44,279 nt of DNA from Lachnospiraceae bacterium (GTDB taxonomy: Bacteria > Bacillota > Clostridia > Lachnospirales > Lachnospiraceae), in NCBI GenBank assembly GCA_022510525.1, contig JAFLTH010000017.1:1-44279 (forward strand). Reading direction: 5' to 3'. Numbering within the stretch: the stretch's first letter is position 1; every line of letters begins with the position of its first letter. Positions 24,291 through 33,430 of this stretch are shown here, one piece after another. Both the position numbers and the translations under genes were made by a program. A model generated the notes under the pieces. The model was given only the letters and a program-made list of their open reading frames with translations. It was not told where the DNA came from and did not search any database.

Positions 24291-24316
24291 AAGGAGCCTG
24301 CAAAATGTGGCTCCTT
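24291..24316. other. Hairpin between LCP and glycosyltransferase genes
   Basis: AAGGAGCC and GGCTCCTT form a perfect 8-bp stem with a 10-nt loop, in the 88-bp gap before the GTG start of the glycosyltransferase gene. On the minus strand no U tract follows, so it is not a typical terminator. It could be a processing or attenuation hairpin that tunes downstream expression. Confidence 0.45.
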
Positions 24317-24357
24317 TGCTCTTTCTTTCTTTATATTCAATATCGTTTACAAATCAA

Positions 24358-25521
24358 CTACTTCACGTATGCACCTGTATCTGCGGCAACCTTATTACTG
24401 CATTCCTTAACCGTTGAAGAAGGTTCATATTCATAATCATCAAACAAAAACTGATGCAGCCATTTAACATTTTGCTCCAAATCAACCGGTATGACACAGG
24501 AGCCCTTGCTTCCGACAGTTCCGGTTGTTCTGTACTCCTCTGTCGGGAAACCGGCCGTTTCAGAGATATTGTAATCGGTTACATGGGTTAATACTTCCAC
24601 AATCTCCGTCAGGTCAAGCGAAGTATAAACTTCTGAAAATACATTATTGGCAATCTGCGTAAGCGATGCAGGCGTAGCTTTTCTGGCCTGGTCGGCAACC
24701 GCGCTCAAGACTTCACGTTGACGTTCTGTACGCCTGAAATCATCTCCTCCGCCATAACGCACACGACAGTAACCGGTGGCCTGAAGACCGTCTAAAAGAA
24801 TGTATCCGGTTTCTCTAAGCGGTGTGTAATCTCTCTTGAGGTTATCAGCCATAGTCAACTGATAGCTGTTTAAGTGGGTCATTTCATTATCATCCACATC
24901 GATGTATACTCCGCCAAGTGCATCGATGGTATCGCTGAGTCCCGCAAAACCAACGGTAACAAAATCCGTTATATTCATGTCCAGATTCATATTCAGCATA
25001 TTAATTGCCATTTCCGCACCGCCTTTGGCATATGCGGCATTACACTTATTATACGTATCATTGCTGAGATTCAGATAGGTATCACGGTAAACCGACACCA
25101 GCTTGCAGTCTCCGGTATCCTGATTAATTGAGGCAATCATGATACAATCGCTTCGGGTACTCTTGGAAAGCGCTCCCGTGGTGGAATCCACACCAAAAAG
25201 TGCGATATTCCGATAACCTTTCATCGTTGTTTCCTCTGCCTGCTTTACCGTATCATTAATTATGATATCCTCGGATATAAATTCGTCTAAGTCAACTCTT
25301 TTGGTTTTTTCTCCTGATAAAGTAATATACAGAACCATGACCATTATCAAAAGGACAAATATTTCTGCAATAAATAGAATAATCCTCCGCCTGGTCTTCT
25401 TTGCCTGCTCTTTCTTGCTGAGCTTTCTGCCAGGGGTCTTTCCACCGGAAGTTTTTGTGCCCGATGACTTTTTCACAGGCCTCTTTTGTTCTTCATATGC
25501 ATCTCTATTGTTTTTTGTCAT
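24358..25521 (-). CDS. LCP (LytR-CpsA-Psr) family glycopolymer ligase
   Basis: This membrane-bound enzyme family transfers glycan chains from lipid carriers to peptidoglycan. The ATG at 25521 (MTKNNRDAYE) has AAGGGAG eight bases upstream and is chosen over an in-frame start ten codons earlier, giving 387 residues. A Lys/Arg-rich cytoplasmic N-terminus (about 1-45), one membrane span (about 47-68) and an extracellular LCP domain (about 100-320) are seen. Markers are LFGVDS, RSDCIMIASI, KLVSVYRDTYL, the GFAGLSDTIDALGGV block and the arginine pair in DFRRTERQREVL. It stands next to the surface-glycan operon and in front of a GT and glmS, which fits attachment of that glycan to the wall. A good promoter lies upstream. 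Confidence 0.93.
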   Translation of the reverse strand: MTKNNRDAYEEQKRPVKKSSGTKTSGGKTPGRKLSKKEQAKKTRRRIILFIAEIFVLLIMVMVLYITLSGEKTKRVDLDEFISEDIIINDTVKQAEETTMKGYRNIALFGVDSTTGALSKSTRSDCIMIASINQDTGDCKLVSVYRDTYLNLSNDTYNKCNAAYAKGGAEMAINMLNMNLDMNITDFVTVGFAGLSDTIDALGGVYIDVDDNEMTHLNSYQLTMADNLKRDYTPLRETGYILLDGLQATGYCRVRYGGGDDFRRTERQREVLSAVADQARKATPASLTQIANNVFSEVYTSLDLTEIVEVLTHVTDYNISETAGFPTEEYRTTGTVGSKGSCVIPVDLEQNVKWLHQFLFDDYEYEPSSTVKECSNKVAADTGAYVK

Positions 25522-25575
25522 TTTAAGTACTCCCTTGATTTCCTGTTTCACAAAATAAAGTAAGTTCCACTTAGC

Positions 25576-25603
25576 ATTATACTACATCTTGTAATAATTG
25601 CAA
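25576..25603 (-). promoter_or_regulatory. Sigma-A promoter of the LCP-GT-glmS operon
   Basis: On the minus strand TTGCAA (25598-25603) and a perfect TATAAT (25576-25581) are 16 bp apart. The predicted start near 25,568 leaves a 45-nt leader to the LCP start codon. Confidence 0.7.
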
Positions 25604-25619
25604 TATCTAATTTCCACAA

Positions 25620-25680
25620 CCTGCGATGTTTGGGTCAAAGAGCCAAACTCGCAATTGAAAAATCTAAGATTTTTCAATTT
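25620..25680. repeat. Two-hairpin intergenic repeat, copy A
   Basis: The first hairpin pairs GCGA-GTTTGG with CCAAAC-TCGC (25623-25652, one bulged T). The second is a 12-bp stem with a 3-nt loop (25653-25664 with 25668-25679). It begins CCTGCGAT, like copy B at 44,225, and both hairpins keep their shape in copy B with changed, still paired, bases. The copy lies between the end of the surface-glycan operon and the LCP promoter, so it may act as the operon's terminator. It could also be a dispersed repeat. Confidence 0.65.
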
Positions 25681-25689
25681 AGTATTGCA

Positions 25690-27099
25690 TTAATAAGCAT
25701 TTTTATTTATGAAACCTTTAAATATAGTCAAAAACATTATTTTAATATCAAAGGATAAGGTCCAGTTCTCTATATAGAAAATATCATATTCTATCCTGCG
25801 CTTAATAGAGGTGTCGCCACGGTAGCCGTTAATCTGTGCCCAGCCGGTAAGTCCGGGTCTCACCTGATGTTTCACCATATACCTTGGAATCTCTTCCTTA
25901 AACTGCTCTACAAACTGGGGCCTTTCAGGTCTTGGTCCCACTATGCTCATATCGCCTTTTAATATGTTAAAGAGCTGCGGGAGCTCGTCCATACTGGTTT
26001 TTCTAAGCAGTTTTCCGACTTTGGTGACACGCGGGTCATCTTTCATGGTCCAGCCCTTTTTCTCCGCATCAGGTCTTTGCACTTCCATAGTACGGAATTT
26101 ATACATTAAAAAAGGTTTATTATGCAGACCTATACGCTCCTGTTTGAATATAACCGGTCCTCTGCTGCTGCATTTTATCGAAATTGCGGCAATCAGCATA
26201 ATCGGCGAAAAGACCACCGCTCCGACTAACGACAGCACAATGTCCACCACCCGCTTGGTAAACCAGTTCAGGGTATTGGTAAGCGGTACATAACGTATAT
26301 TTACAACCGCAAGTCCCATCAGGTCCTCAGTATAGGGTCTGCTTGGAAACAGACTGTTATAGTCAGGTATAAATTTAGTATGCACGCCGGATTTTTCACA
26401 TAAATCAACAATATATTCCAAACGGGAATAATCATTTAACGACAGAGTAATTGCAATCTCATCCAGCTTGTTCTCCGGCAGTATATACCGCAGGTTGCCG
26501 ATTGTCCCCACAACCTTGACTCCTTTGTATACGGTTCCTCTGGGTACTGCATCATCCAGAATTCCACGTACGACATAACCCCATTGAGGATTGGAATTAA
26601 TCCTGTTTATATACTCCTCTGCCGCCCTCGAATAGCCCACCAGAAGAATATACTTTATGTTGTAGCCTTTTTTTCTGAAAAACTGCAGAACTTCCCGTAT
26701 GAGGGTACGACTTATGGTAGTGAATATAATATTTATTATATAAAACATACCCATCATGGAACGCGAAAAGTCCACCTGCTTAATTGCATACCAACCCGCC
26801 ATTAATATGATAATTCCTACGGTGTTTGCCTGAAATATATTAATTATCGCATATTTATGCACGGTTGCACGTTTGGGGGTGTACAAATTAAAATAATAGT
26901 AAAGAATCAGATAACCGGGTACTATAAAATACAATAATTCAAAATAGGTCTGCATATTAAGTACGCCTACCGATGAATCCATATCAGAAAAAGGACTCTC
27001 GAACTTAAGATACCATGCCAACATATATGAAATTGCAATAATAACCGCATCTATCAAAATGTGCAGCCTGTTAAAATATTTCTGGTTATCTTTAATCAT
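25690..27099 (-). CDS. Polyprenyl glycosylphosphotransferase (WcaJ/WbaP type), glycan initiation
   Basis: This 469-residue membrane enzyme transfers a sugar-1-phosphate to undecaprenyl phosphate, the first step in building the surface glycan. The first 130 residues hold four membrane helices. A CoA-binding-like Rossmann part follows (about 140-250). A further helix (about 280-305) starts the bacterial sugar transferase domain, with FKQERIGLHNKPFLMYKFRTM, TSMDELPQLFNILKGDMSIVGPRPE, HQVRPGLTGWAQINGYRG and YIENWTLSFDIKIM, all family hallmarks. GGAG precedes the ATG. It is the last gene of the long operon, directly after a GT2. The substrate, likely UDP-glucose or UDP-galactose, is inferred from the family. 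Confidence 0.93.
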   Translation of the reverse strand: MIKDNQKYFNRLHILIDAVIIAISYMLAWYLKFESPFSDMDSSVGVLNMQTYFELLYFIVPGYLILYYYFNLYTPKRATVHKYAIINIFQANTVGIIILMAGWYAIKQVDFSRSMMGMFYIINIIFTTISRTLIREVLQFFRKKGYNIKYILLVGYSRAAEEYINRINSNPQWGYVVRGILDDAVPRGTVYKGVKVVGTIGNLRYILPENKLDEIAITLSLNDYSRLEYIVDLCEKSGVHTKFIPDYNSLFPSRPYTEDLMGLAVVNIRYVPLTNTLNWFTKRVVDIVLSLVGAVVFSPIMLIAAISIKCSSRGPVIFKQERIGLHNKPFLMYKFRTMEVQRPDAEKKGWTMKDDPRVTKVGKLLRKTSMDELPQLFNILKGDMSIVGPRPERPQFVEQFKEEIPRYMVKHQVRPGLTGWAQINGYRGDTSIKRRIEYDIFYIENWTLSFDIKIMFLTIFKGFINKNAY

Positions 27100-27111
27100 A
27101 AAATGTATCTC

Positions 27112-28065
27112 CTATACGAACCTTTTTATGGTATTAATCCACAAAAGCAGCTGTATTTTACAATATGATATAAAATTAGCCTTACTATACTTTACTTTAT
27201 GTTTTCTGCCCTCAGGCGAAGCAGAGATGCGGATGCCCTTAATCAGACCCTTAAGATATACCGCTCCCAAGCCTTTATTTATAAAAAACATTATCTTTAT
27301 ACCAAATCCAATCATCAAAAACGGAAGGTTCAATATGATCTGAATAAAAGGCATATTTTTATAAATTATATAAATGCTGTTCCTTGCTGTCAAATCAGCC
27401 TTGAATTCATTATAACGGGAACCCGATACCGCACTTCCTGCATGGTAAACCCTTGCCCTTGGCGCAAATACATTGCGGTAGCCGTATATCTGTGCCCTAT
27501 ATCCCAAATCCACATCTTCCAGATATGCAAAATGATTCTCATCCAGCAGCCCTATCTCATCCAGAATACTTTTTCTGTATATTGCCGCTCCTGCGCAGGA
27601 TGAAAAGATTAAGCGACATTTACTGTAATTCCTCTCAGGCTTACCCTTGCCTATTGCAAAGGCCCAGCCGAGTGAACAGTATAAATCACCCGCATCGTCA
27701 ATTTTATCCCTGTCATACATGGAAATCATCTTGGCCGCGGCTGAAAAGATGTTATCATCACTGTCCATTATACGCTCAAGCTCATTTACAAAACCGGGCT
27801 GCACCTGCGTATCATTATTCAACAAAATAACATATTTGGTATCCGATGCTGCAATTCCTTCATTTACGGCTTTACAAAAACCAGTGTTATTTTTTAATTG
27901 AATTGTTTCCACTTCAGGAAAATTTTCAGTTACAAGCTCATAACTTCCGTCCGTTGAAGCATTATCCACCACAATTACATGGGCATCTTCCTGCTCTAAA
28001 GACCTAAGGCAGGTTTCTATATAATTAATTCCGTTGTAATTTGGTATTATAATTGTGGATTTCAT
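27112..28065 (-). CDS. GT2 glycosyltransferase, WbbL-like rhamnosyltransferase
   Basis: This 317-residue GT-A enzyme starts with STIIIPNYNG, then VVDNASTDGS, NTGFCKAVNEGI, the donor/metal motif VILLNNDTQV, the acceptor-site region LDENHFAYLEDVDLGYR and RVYHAGSAVSGS. This is the layout of WbbL/RfbF-type rhamnosyltransferases, which add rhamnose from dTDP-rhamnose. The rhamnose genes in the same operon (rfbA, rfbB, rfbC) support that donor. C-terminal hydrophobic stretches (about 250-285) likely anchor it to the membrane. GGAG precedes the ATG. It starts 33 bases after the preceding GT gene and ends 12 bases before the initiating phosphotransferase gene. Confidence 0.88.
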   Translation of the reverse strand: MKSTIIIPNYNGINYIETCLRSLEQEDAHVIVVDNASTDGSYELVTENFPEVETIQLKNNTGFCKAVNEGIAASDTKYVILLNNDTQVQPGFVNELERIMDSDDNIFSAAAKMISMYDRDKIDDAGDLYCSLGWAFAIGKGKPERNYSKCRLIFSSCAGAAIYRKSILDEIGLLDENHFAYLEDVDLGYRAQIYGYRNVFAPRARVYHAGSAVSGSRYNEFKADLTARNSIYIIYKNMPFIQIILNLPFLMIGFGIKIMFFINKGLGAVYLKGLIKGIRISASPEGRKHKVKYSKANFISYCKIQLLLWINTIKRFV

Positions 28066-28098
28066 TTATTAAATCTCCATTTAATATTTATAATTCCT

Positions 28099-29490
28099 TT
28101 ACATTTTTACAGCAAGTTCAGGATTCCATACAACCAGATATCCCCGCTTTGCCGCTACATCTCCAAGTTTCATACTAAGTTTCTTATATCCCTCTTCATC
28201 ACAGGAAAGGCCGGATACATCCGCAAGCATCTGTTTTCCGCCCTCTTTATACATAACGCCAGTTATTTCAGTAAACAAAGGCTGGAGCTCGCTGCAAAGT
28301 CTCATACACCGTATATCCACCGCGCTGCATTCCTGCATAAGCGAGGCTCTGTGTGTGCTTCCACCGCTGTATTCCTTATGAAGACCTTTATACAGCCTTT
28401 CGCCTTTTTCATTATAAATGCCAGATGTTATTTTATTATGTCTGTCTAATACCCTGCCACCTATTATTCCCACCTCCGGACGCACGCTAAACATATCCGG
28501 CAGATATTCTATCCTGTAAAAACCAAGGTGCAGGGCATGGCTGATTCGGGTATTCCAGCCGCGCCTTTTACAGAAATCCTCCAAAGCAGACTTACCGGCT
28601 TCGTAAGCATAGGACTTGCTCGCCGTATTTTCCGCTGTGGAATCTCTATGACACCGCCAGTGGTACAACACTTTGGGAACGTGAACAATGTTCTTCCCCA
28701 CATCATTTATGGGCATCTCGTCCATCAGCCCCGAAACAACCCTTAAAACAAGGTCATAATCCTGAGCACCGTCATATTTCTTCCGAAGTTTCAGGCTCTT
28801 TATAAGTTTGGTTTCCACCATCATAAGGTGGCATATATAATTATTGGACAATATTAAGTCCAGATTAAAGTCGTTTTTAATATGCGGCTCTTTAAAATAA
28901 CTGCTGTTATCGTCAAACTTGTCCTCATCCGAATAAAGCAGAACGGGTTTTTCTCCTCCCGTACTATTTTGCTGAATTGCTGCTGCCATCTCATACAAAG
29001 CATCCGCTGTCAGAATATCATCATGATCAAGCAATGCAACATAATCCCCTTCGGCAGCTTCTATCCCCGCATTACTGTTTTCCGAAATTCCCCTGTTCTC
29101 TATAAGCTTAATGTACCGGATCCTTCTTTCGTTCTCATTATCCTGATACTGCGCCACAATATCTTCCACTCTGCTGCTGTCACCGGCATCCGCTATAATG
29201 AGTTCCCATCTCTCATAACTCTGTCCTCTGACCGAATCTATCATTTCCCTAAGATGCTCTTCCTTAGTTTCATAAGCCGGCACTACTATACTGAAGCGGT
29301 AAGGAAAGCGTTTCCAATCTTCTCTCTGCGTTGCAAGTGTATTCCCGTCAGGCTTATCATAGATGTAATCGGACTTTCTTTCCTGTCCTATGCGCTCCAT
29401 AGCAGCATAATACGCATGTTTTATGCCGTTTTTACGTATATAATTAATCGTTTTATTGATGTTGCTTCTGCTTAATATATGCTTTCCCAT
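28099..29490 (-). CDS. GT2 glycosyltransferase with variable C-terminal part
   Basis: This 463-residue protein has a short basic N-terminus, then a GT-A domain (about 65-290) beginning FSIVVPAYETKEEHLREMID and containing WELIIADAGDS, GISENSNAGIEAA, the DxD-like ALLDHDDILT, LLYSDEDKFD and the family QDYDLVLR motif followed by VLYHWRCH. The C-terminal 130 residues are a second partial domain, with SVRPEVGIIGGRVL and LMQECSAVDIRCMRL, resembling a degenerate second GT fold. It is probably a processing glycosyltransferase for the surface glycan. AGGAAA lies 10 bases ahead of the ATG. A hairpin precedes the gene in the gap after phosphoglucomutase. Confidence 0.88.
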   Translation of the reverse strand: MGKHILSRSNINKTINYIRKNGIKHAYYAAMERIGQERKSDYIYDKPDGNTLATQREDWKRFPYRFSIVVPAYETKEEHLREMIDSVRGQSYERWELIIADAGDSSRVEDIVAQYQDNENERRIRYIKLIENRGISENSNAGIEAAEGDYVALLDHDDILTADALYEMAAAIQQNSTGGEKPVLLYSDEDKFDDNSSYFKEPHIKNDFNLDLILSNNYICHLMMVETKLIKSLKLRKKYDGAQDYDLVLRVVSGLMDEMPINDVGKNIVHVPKVLYHWRCHRDSTAENTASKSYAYEAGKSALEDFCKRRGWNTRISHALHLGFYRIEYLPDMFSVRPEVGIIGGRVLDRHNKITSGIYNEKGERLYKGLHKEYSGGSTHRASLMQECSAVDIRCMRLCSELQPLFTEITGVMYKEGGKQMLADVSGLSCDEEGYKKLSMKLGDVAAKRGYLVVWNPELAVKM

Positions 29491-29542
29491 TTAATATCTA
29501 TTTCCTGCTTAAATACATTTCTCAAATAGCCATGATATTATA

Positions 29543-29570
29543 GAATCGCCCCGAATGACCGGGACGATTC
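29543..29570 (-). terminator. Hairpin between phosphoglucomutase and glycosyltransferase genes
   Basis: An 11-bp stem with one wobble, GAATCGCCCCG and CGGGACGATTC, encloses a 6-nt loop in the 98-bp gap. On the minus strand it is followed by CTATAATATCATGGC, which is not a good U tract. It may partly terminate or protect the mRNA; read-through into the later GT genes is expected. Confidence 0.5.
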
Positions 29571-29588
29571 CATTTTATCTCATTATTA

Positions 29589-31310
29589 TTATAAATACGC
29601 TTTCAAATCCTCGGTAAGCTTCTGCAGCTTCGCATCCGCATCCTCAAGGCTGGTTCCTTTAACTCCCATATAGAACTTAATCTTAGGCTCGGTTCCTGAC
29701 GGACGTGCGCAACACCATGAATCATTGGTCAGGTCAAAGTAAAGCACGTTAGACTTAGGCAGCCCCGTCTCGCCCTGGGCACCTGTCTCCAGATTTAAGG
29801 TCTTGCCCGTATCATAATCCCTGAACTCTTTTACTTTGAGGTCACCGAAGTTCTTAGGCGGATTGCTTCTTAATTTATTCATCAGGTCAGCAATCTCTTT
29901 GGCTCCGTCGATTCCCTTCATAGTGATTGAGTACTGGCTTTCCTTGAAATATCCGTACTTCTCATAGAGCTCAATCATCTGATCCCATACGGTTTTGCCG
30001 TTTTTCTTACACCATGCCGCCATCTCGCACAGACACATAACAGCCACAATAGCATCCTTATCCCTTGCATGGGTTCCTGCAAGACAGCCGTAGCTTTCTT
30101 CCAGACCAAATACATAGTTGTTGGAGCCCGACTGCTCAAAGAGTTTAATCTGTTCGCCTATGTACTTAAAACCTGTCAATACTTCGATGCATTTAACCTT
30201 ATAGTCGGCAGATATGGCCATAGCCATATTGGTTGTAACTATTGTAGTAACAAGTGCGGGATTTTCAGGCATTCTGCCTGTTGCGGTTCTTTCCCTGAGA
30301 ATATATTCCGCAATCAGCATTCCGGACATATTTCCGGTAAAAGGAATATATTCACCGCTCTTGGTATCAAGCGCATAGATTCCGAGTCTGTCGGCATCAG
30401 GGTCGGTTGCCAGCACGATATCGGCATTTTTTTCTTTTGCGAGTTTAAGGGCAAGTGTAAAGGCCTTGGGATCCTCGGGATTAGGATAAGCCAGAGTAGT
30501 GAAGTCGGGGTCCGGCATTTCCTGCTCAGGCACAACATACACATTTTTGAAGCCTATCTCGTCAAGTATTCTTCTAACCGGCAGATTTCCCGTACCGTTG
30601 AAAGGAGAATATACAATCTTCATATCCTTCGCAACTTCGGATATGATTTCAGGATGGATGATCTGTTTCTTGAGTTCCACCATATATTTATCATCAATTT
30701 CCTTACCTATAACCTGATAAAGACCCGCCTTAACAGCCTCATTCTTGTCCATAGTCTTAACATCATGGTAATTGGTAACATTGTTTACTTCGGTAATGAT
30801 TTCTTTATCTCTTGGAGCCGCTACCTGCGCGCCGTCTTCCCAGTAACACTTGTATCCGTTGTACTCCGGAGGATTGTGGCTTGCAGTAATAACGATACCT
30901 GATATACAGCCCAACGTACGCAGTGCAAAAGACAGCTCAGGCGTAGGTCTGAGTGAATCAAATACATAAGCCTTAATTCCGTTAGCTGCCAGGCACAATG
31001 CTGCCTCATCCGCAAATTCTGGAGATTTTCTTCTTGAATCGTATGCTATTGCAACGCCTTTGGACTCCCCGCCCTGTTTCTTGATATAGTTGGCAAGTCC
31101 CTGTGTCGCCTTACGTACTGTATAGATGTTCATACGGTTGGTACCTGCGCCTATAATACCCCTGAGACCGCCTGTACCGAATTCCAGATCCTTGTAGAAT
31201 CTCTCTTCAATTTCCTTCTCGTCGTCTTTGATTGCCTGAAGTTCTTTTTTGGTATTGTCATCAAAATAAGAATCTTCCAGCCAGAATTCATACTGATCTT
31301 TGTAACCCAT
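29589..31310 (-). CDS. pgcA: Phosphoglucomutase (alpha-D-phosphohexomutase family)
   Basis: This enzyme converts glucose-6-phosphate and glucose-1-phosphate, feeding rfbA (dTDP-glucose) and other nucleotide sugars. The phosphoserine loop TASHNPPEYNGYK, the metal loop DPDADR, the sugar-binding GLEESYGCLAGTHARDKDAI and the phosphate-binding RPSGTEPKIKFYMG are all present. The length of 574 residues matches the long bacterial PgcA class. The frame is open from 31325, but that first ATG itself contains the ribosome binding site GGAGGGA, so the ATG at 31310 (MGYKDQYEFW) is the proper start. It is embedded in the surface-glycan operon between GT genes, so it is probably dedicated to that pathway. 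The symbol is tentative. Confidence 0.93.
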   Translation of the reverse strand: MGYKDQYEFWLEDSYFDDNTKKELQAIKDDEKEIEERFYKDLEFGTGGLRGIIGAGTNRMNIYTVRKATQGLANYIKKQGGESKGVAIAYDSRRKSPEFADEAALCLAANGIKAYVFDSLRPTPELSFALRTLGCISGIVITASHNPPEYNGYKCYWEDGAQVAAPRDKEIITEVNNVTNYHDVKTMDKNEAVKAGLYQVIGKEIDDKYMVELKKQIIHPEIISEVAKDMKIVYSPFNGTGNLPVRRILDEIGFKNVYVVPEQEMPDPDFTTLAYPNPEDPKAFTLALKLAKEKNADIVLATDPDADRLGIYALDTKSGEYIPFTGNMSGMLIAEYILRERTATGRMPENPALVTTIVTTNMAMAISADYKVKCIEVLTGFKYIGEQIKLFEQSGSNNYVFGLEESYGCLAGTHARDKDAIVAVMCLCEMAAWCKKNGKTVWDQMIELYEKYGYFKESQYSITMKGIDGAKEIADLMNKLRSNPPKNFGDLKVKEFRDYDTGKTLNLETGAQGETGLPKSNVLYFDLTNDSWCCARPSGTEPKIKFYMGVKGTSLEDADAKLQKLTEDLKAYL

Positions 31311-31367
31311 GCTTCTTCCCTCCATTATAAAAGTTTAAAAAATTATAGATGATACTATTTTACCATA

Positions 31368-33413
31368 CTACCCGTTAATTTTCAAAGCAAAGTCGCTTCT
31401 GTCCAAAGAAAAATTAATATTATAGTAAGGGTCGCCTTTTTCAAGCACTTTCCGCCATTTTTTGCGGAACCTTTCAGACTCTTCATCGTATCTTGCCGCG
31501 TTTTTTCCTTCGCTGTCCGATCCTCTGGATATCGATTCATAGTGATAAAGCTGTGCAAACGGTGTAAATACGTTAAGATATCCGGCTTCCCTTAAGCGAA
31601 GGCAGAAGTCCACATCATTTAATGAAACTTCAAAAGTCTCGTCCAGACCGCCAACTTTTTCATATAGTTCCTTTTTAACCATAAGGCAGGCACCTGTCAC
31701 CGCGCTCACATTCTGGGCATAGCATAGTCTCCCCATATATCCGAGGTTGTTCCTGCTTACCCGGTAATGTGTATGTCCTGCCGTCCTGTGGGCGCCAAGC
31801 CCTATTACAACTCCCGCATGCTGTATCGTTTTATCCTCATAATAAAGTTTACATCCGACCGCGCCTACATCCTCGCGCTGCGCATACATAAGAAGCTCTT
31901 CCATCCAGTTTAGCGTAATTACCTCGGTATCATTATTCAAAAGAATAATATACTCTCCGTCCGCTTTGGAGACACCCAGATTATTAATGCGTGAATAGTT
32001 AAATCCACCCTCATAATCTATTACGCTTATTCGGGGATTTTTGGACAATTCTTCGTAATATTCAAAAATTTCTCCGGTCTTTGAGTTATTTTCCACAATA
32101 ACTATATCATAGTTATCATAGCTGCTCATTTCCAGGATAGAAGTAATGCAACGCTTCAAGTCCTCAAGATGGTCCTTATTTGGAATAACAATTGTTATTT
32201 TAGGCTCCCCTTGTAACTCATAGCGTATTCTGAATATTGTTTCAAAAGCCCTGGTAGATGTAATTTCAAAGTTTTCAAAACCTTTGCTTTTTAAATGCTG
32301 TGCAACGGCTCCCTTGGCGGCATCAATGGCATAACTCTTGGCATTGATGTCCGAAGCAACACTTCCTTTGTGGGAACGCCAGTAATACATAAGCTTCGGG
32401 ATATGCACTACATTCCTTGCCCTATCGGTCAGACGAAGTATCATATCATGGTCCTGACTGCCGTCAAAGCGTGAACGAAACAGCTCCGTACCCTCTAATA
32501 ATTTCCTGTCAAATACGCTGAAATGGCAGATATAATTATTGGCTCGCAGGTTATCAATTGCAAAATCCGGCTTGAAATGAAGAGTAATCATATTGTCAAT
32601 GCTGTCACCATGAAATGTGGCTTCATCACAGTATATATAATCCGCTCCCTGCTCGCAGATTGCCTTCATATATTCAAATAAAATAGATGGATGGAGGATA
32701 TCGTCATGGTCAAAAAGCCCAATATAGTCTCCGCTTGCCATTGCCAGAGCCCGATTGGTATTTCCCGATATTCCTTCATTTTTCTCAAGACGCTCATACA
32801 GAATACGCCCTTTGCTTCCAATGCGCCCCGCCAGTTCGGGATGTGCGTCAAGATACAGACTGTCATCCTCCATATACTCCCTGCATATCGACTCCACATA
32901 CCCATGCAGGTTATCGGAACCGTCAGCAAGACAAAGCTCCCAGTTTTCATAAGTCTGTGCAAGTACGGAGTCTATTGCCTGGGTTAAAAAGTTCTCAGGC
33001 GTATTATAAAGTGGTATAAGAATGCTGATTTTAATATTCTTTGGAAAAACCGTCTCGCGCTGCTTTTCCGCCTCTTCCGGAGTAGGAAAACCTGCACTTC
33101 CATGCTGTATCTTAGCCTTTTTTTCTATGAGTTTGGAATCAACCTTACGTGCAAACCCTCTGATACTCCCGTAATTGCCAATCCGCTCCTTCGTTCTATG
33201 CGCCCAATGTACAAAAGAGCGTAACGGTTTGGAATATTTCCAGAAAACACTGCCCTTGATTCTTGAGAGCTTGTGCTCCGTATTCGCCACTAGTTCCTGC
33301 TCTTTGACAAGTTTTTCCTCAAGCGTCTTACCTTTTAGCCGCTCGGTTTCATACATATCCTTATAATAACGCAGACTGTCGTTTTTGTCTTTTTTTTCAC
33401 GATTTTCTTCCAT
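31368..33413 (-). CDS. Two-domain GT2 glycosyltransferase with N-terminal coiled coil
   Basis: This 681-residue protein carries two GT-A domains. An N-terminal coiled coil (about 15-52) is followed by the short KGSVFWKYSKPLR motif (54-66), shared with the next enzyme upstream. Domain 1 (about 128-390) starts ISILIPLYNTPENF and has LFDHDDILHPS and SQDHDMILRL. Domain 2 (about 400-650) starts ITIVIPNKDHLEDLKRC and has YIILLNNDTEV, SAVTGACLMVKK, NDVDFCLRLREAGY and LYHYESISRG. This double-GT layout is common in rhamnan or teichoic-type polymerases, so the protein probably extends the chain with two linkages. The gap to the upstream GT gene is 17 bases and to phosphoglucomutase 57. Confidence 0.9.
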   Translation of the reverse strand: MEENREKKDKNDSLRYYKDMYETERLKGKTLEEKLVKEQELVANTEHKLSRIKGSVFWKYSKPLRSFVHWAHRTKERIGNYGSIRGFARKVDSKLIEKKAKIQHGSAGFPTPEEAEKQRETVFPKNIKISILIPLYNTPENFLTQAIDSVLAQTYENWELCLADGSDNLHGYVESICREYMEDDSLYLDAHPELAGRIGSKGRILYERLEKNEGISGNTNRALAMASGDYIGLFDHDDILHPSILFEYMKAICEQGADYIYCDEATFHGDSIDNMITLHFKPDFAIDNLRANNYICHFSVFDRKLLEGTELFRSRFDGSQDHDMILRLTDRARNVVHIPKLMYYWRSHKGSVASDINAKSYAIDAAKGAVAQHLKSKGFENFEITSTRAFETIFRIRYELQGEPKITIVIPNKDHLEDLKRCITSILEMSSYDNYDIVIVENNSKTGEIFEYYEELSKNPRISVIDYEGGFNYSRINNLGVSKADGEYIILLNNDTEVITLNWMEELLMYAQREDVGAVGCKLYYEDKTIQHAGVVIGLGAHRTAGHTHYRVSRNNLGYMGRLCYAQNVSAVTGACLMVKKELYEKVGGLDETFEVSLNDVDFCLRLREAGYLNVFTPFAQLYHYESISRGSDSEGKNAARYDEESERFRKKWRKVLEKGDPYYNINFSLDRSDFALKING

Positions 33414-33430
33414 ATCCGTTTTTATCCTTC

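Noticed and set aside
30069-30902. 277-residue plus-strand ORF opposite phosphoglucomutase
   Set aside because: The opposite strand holds all active-site motifs of the enzyme; this frame is a shadow.
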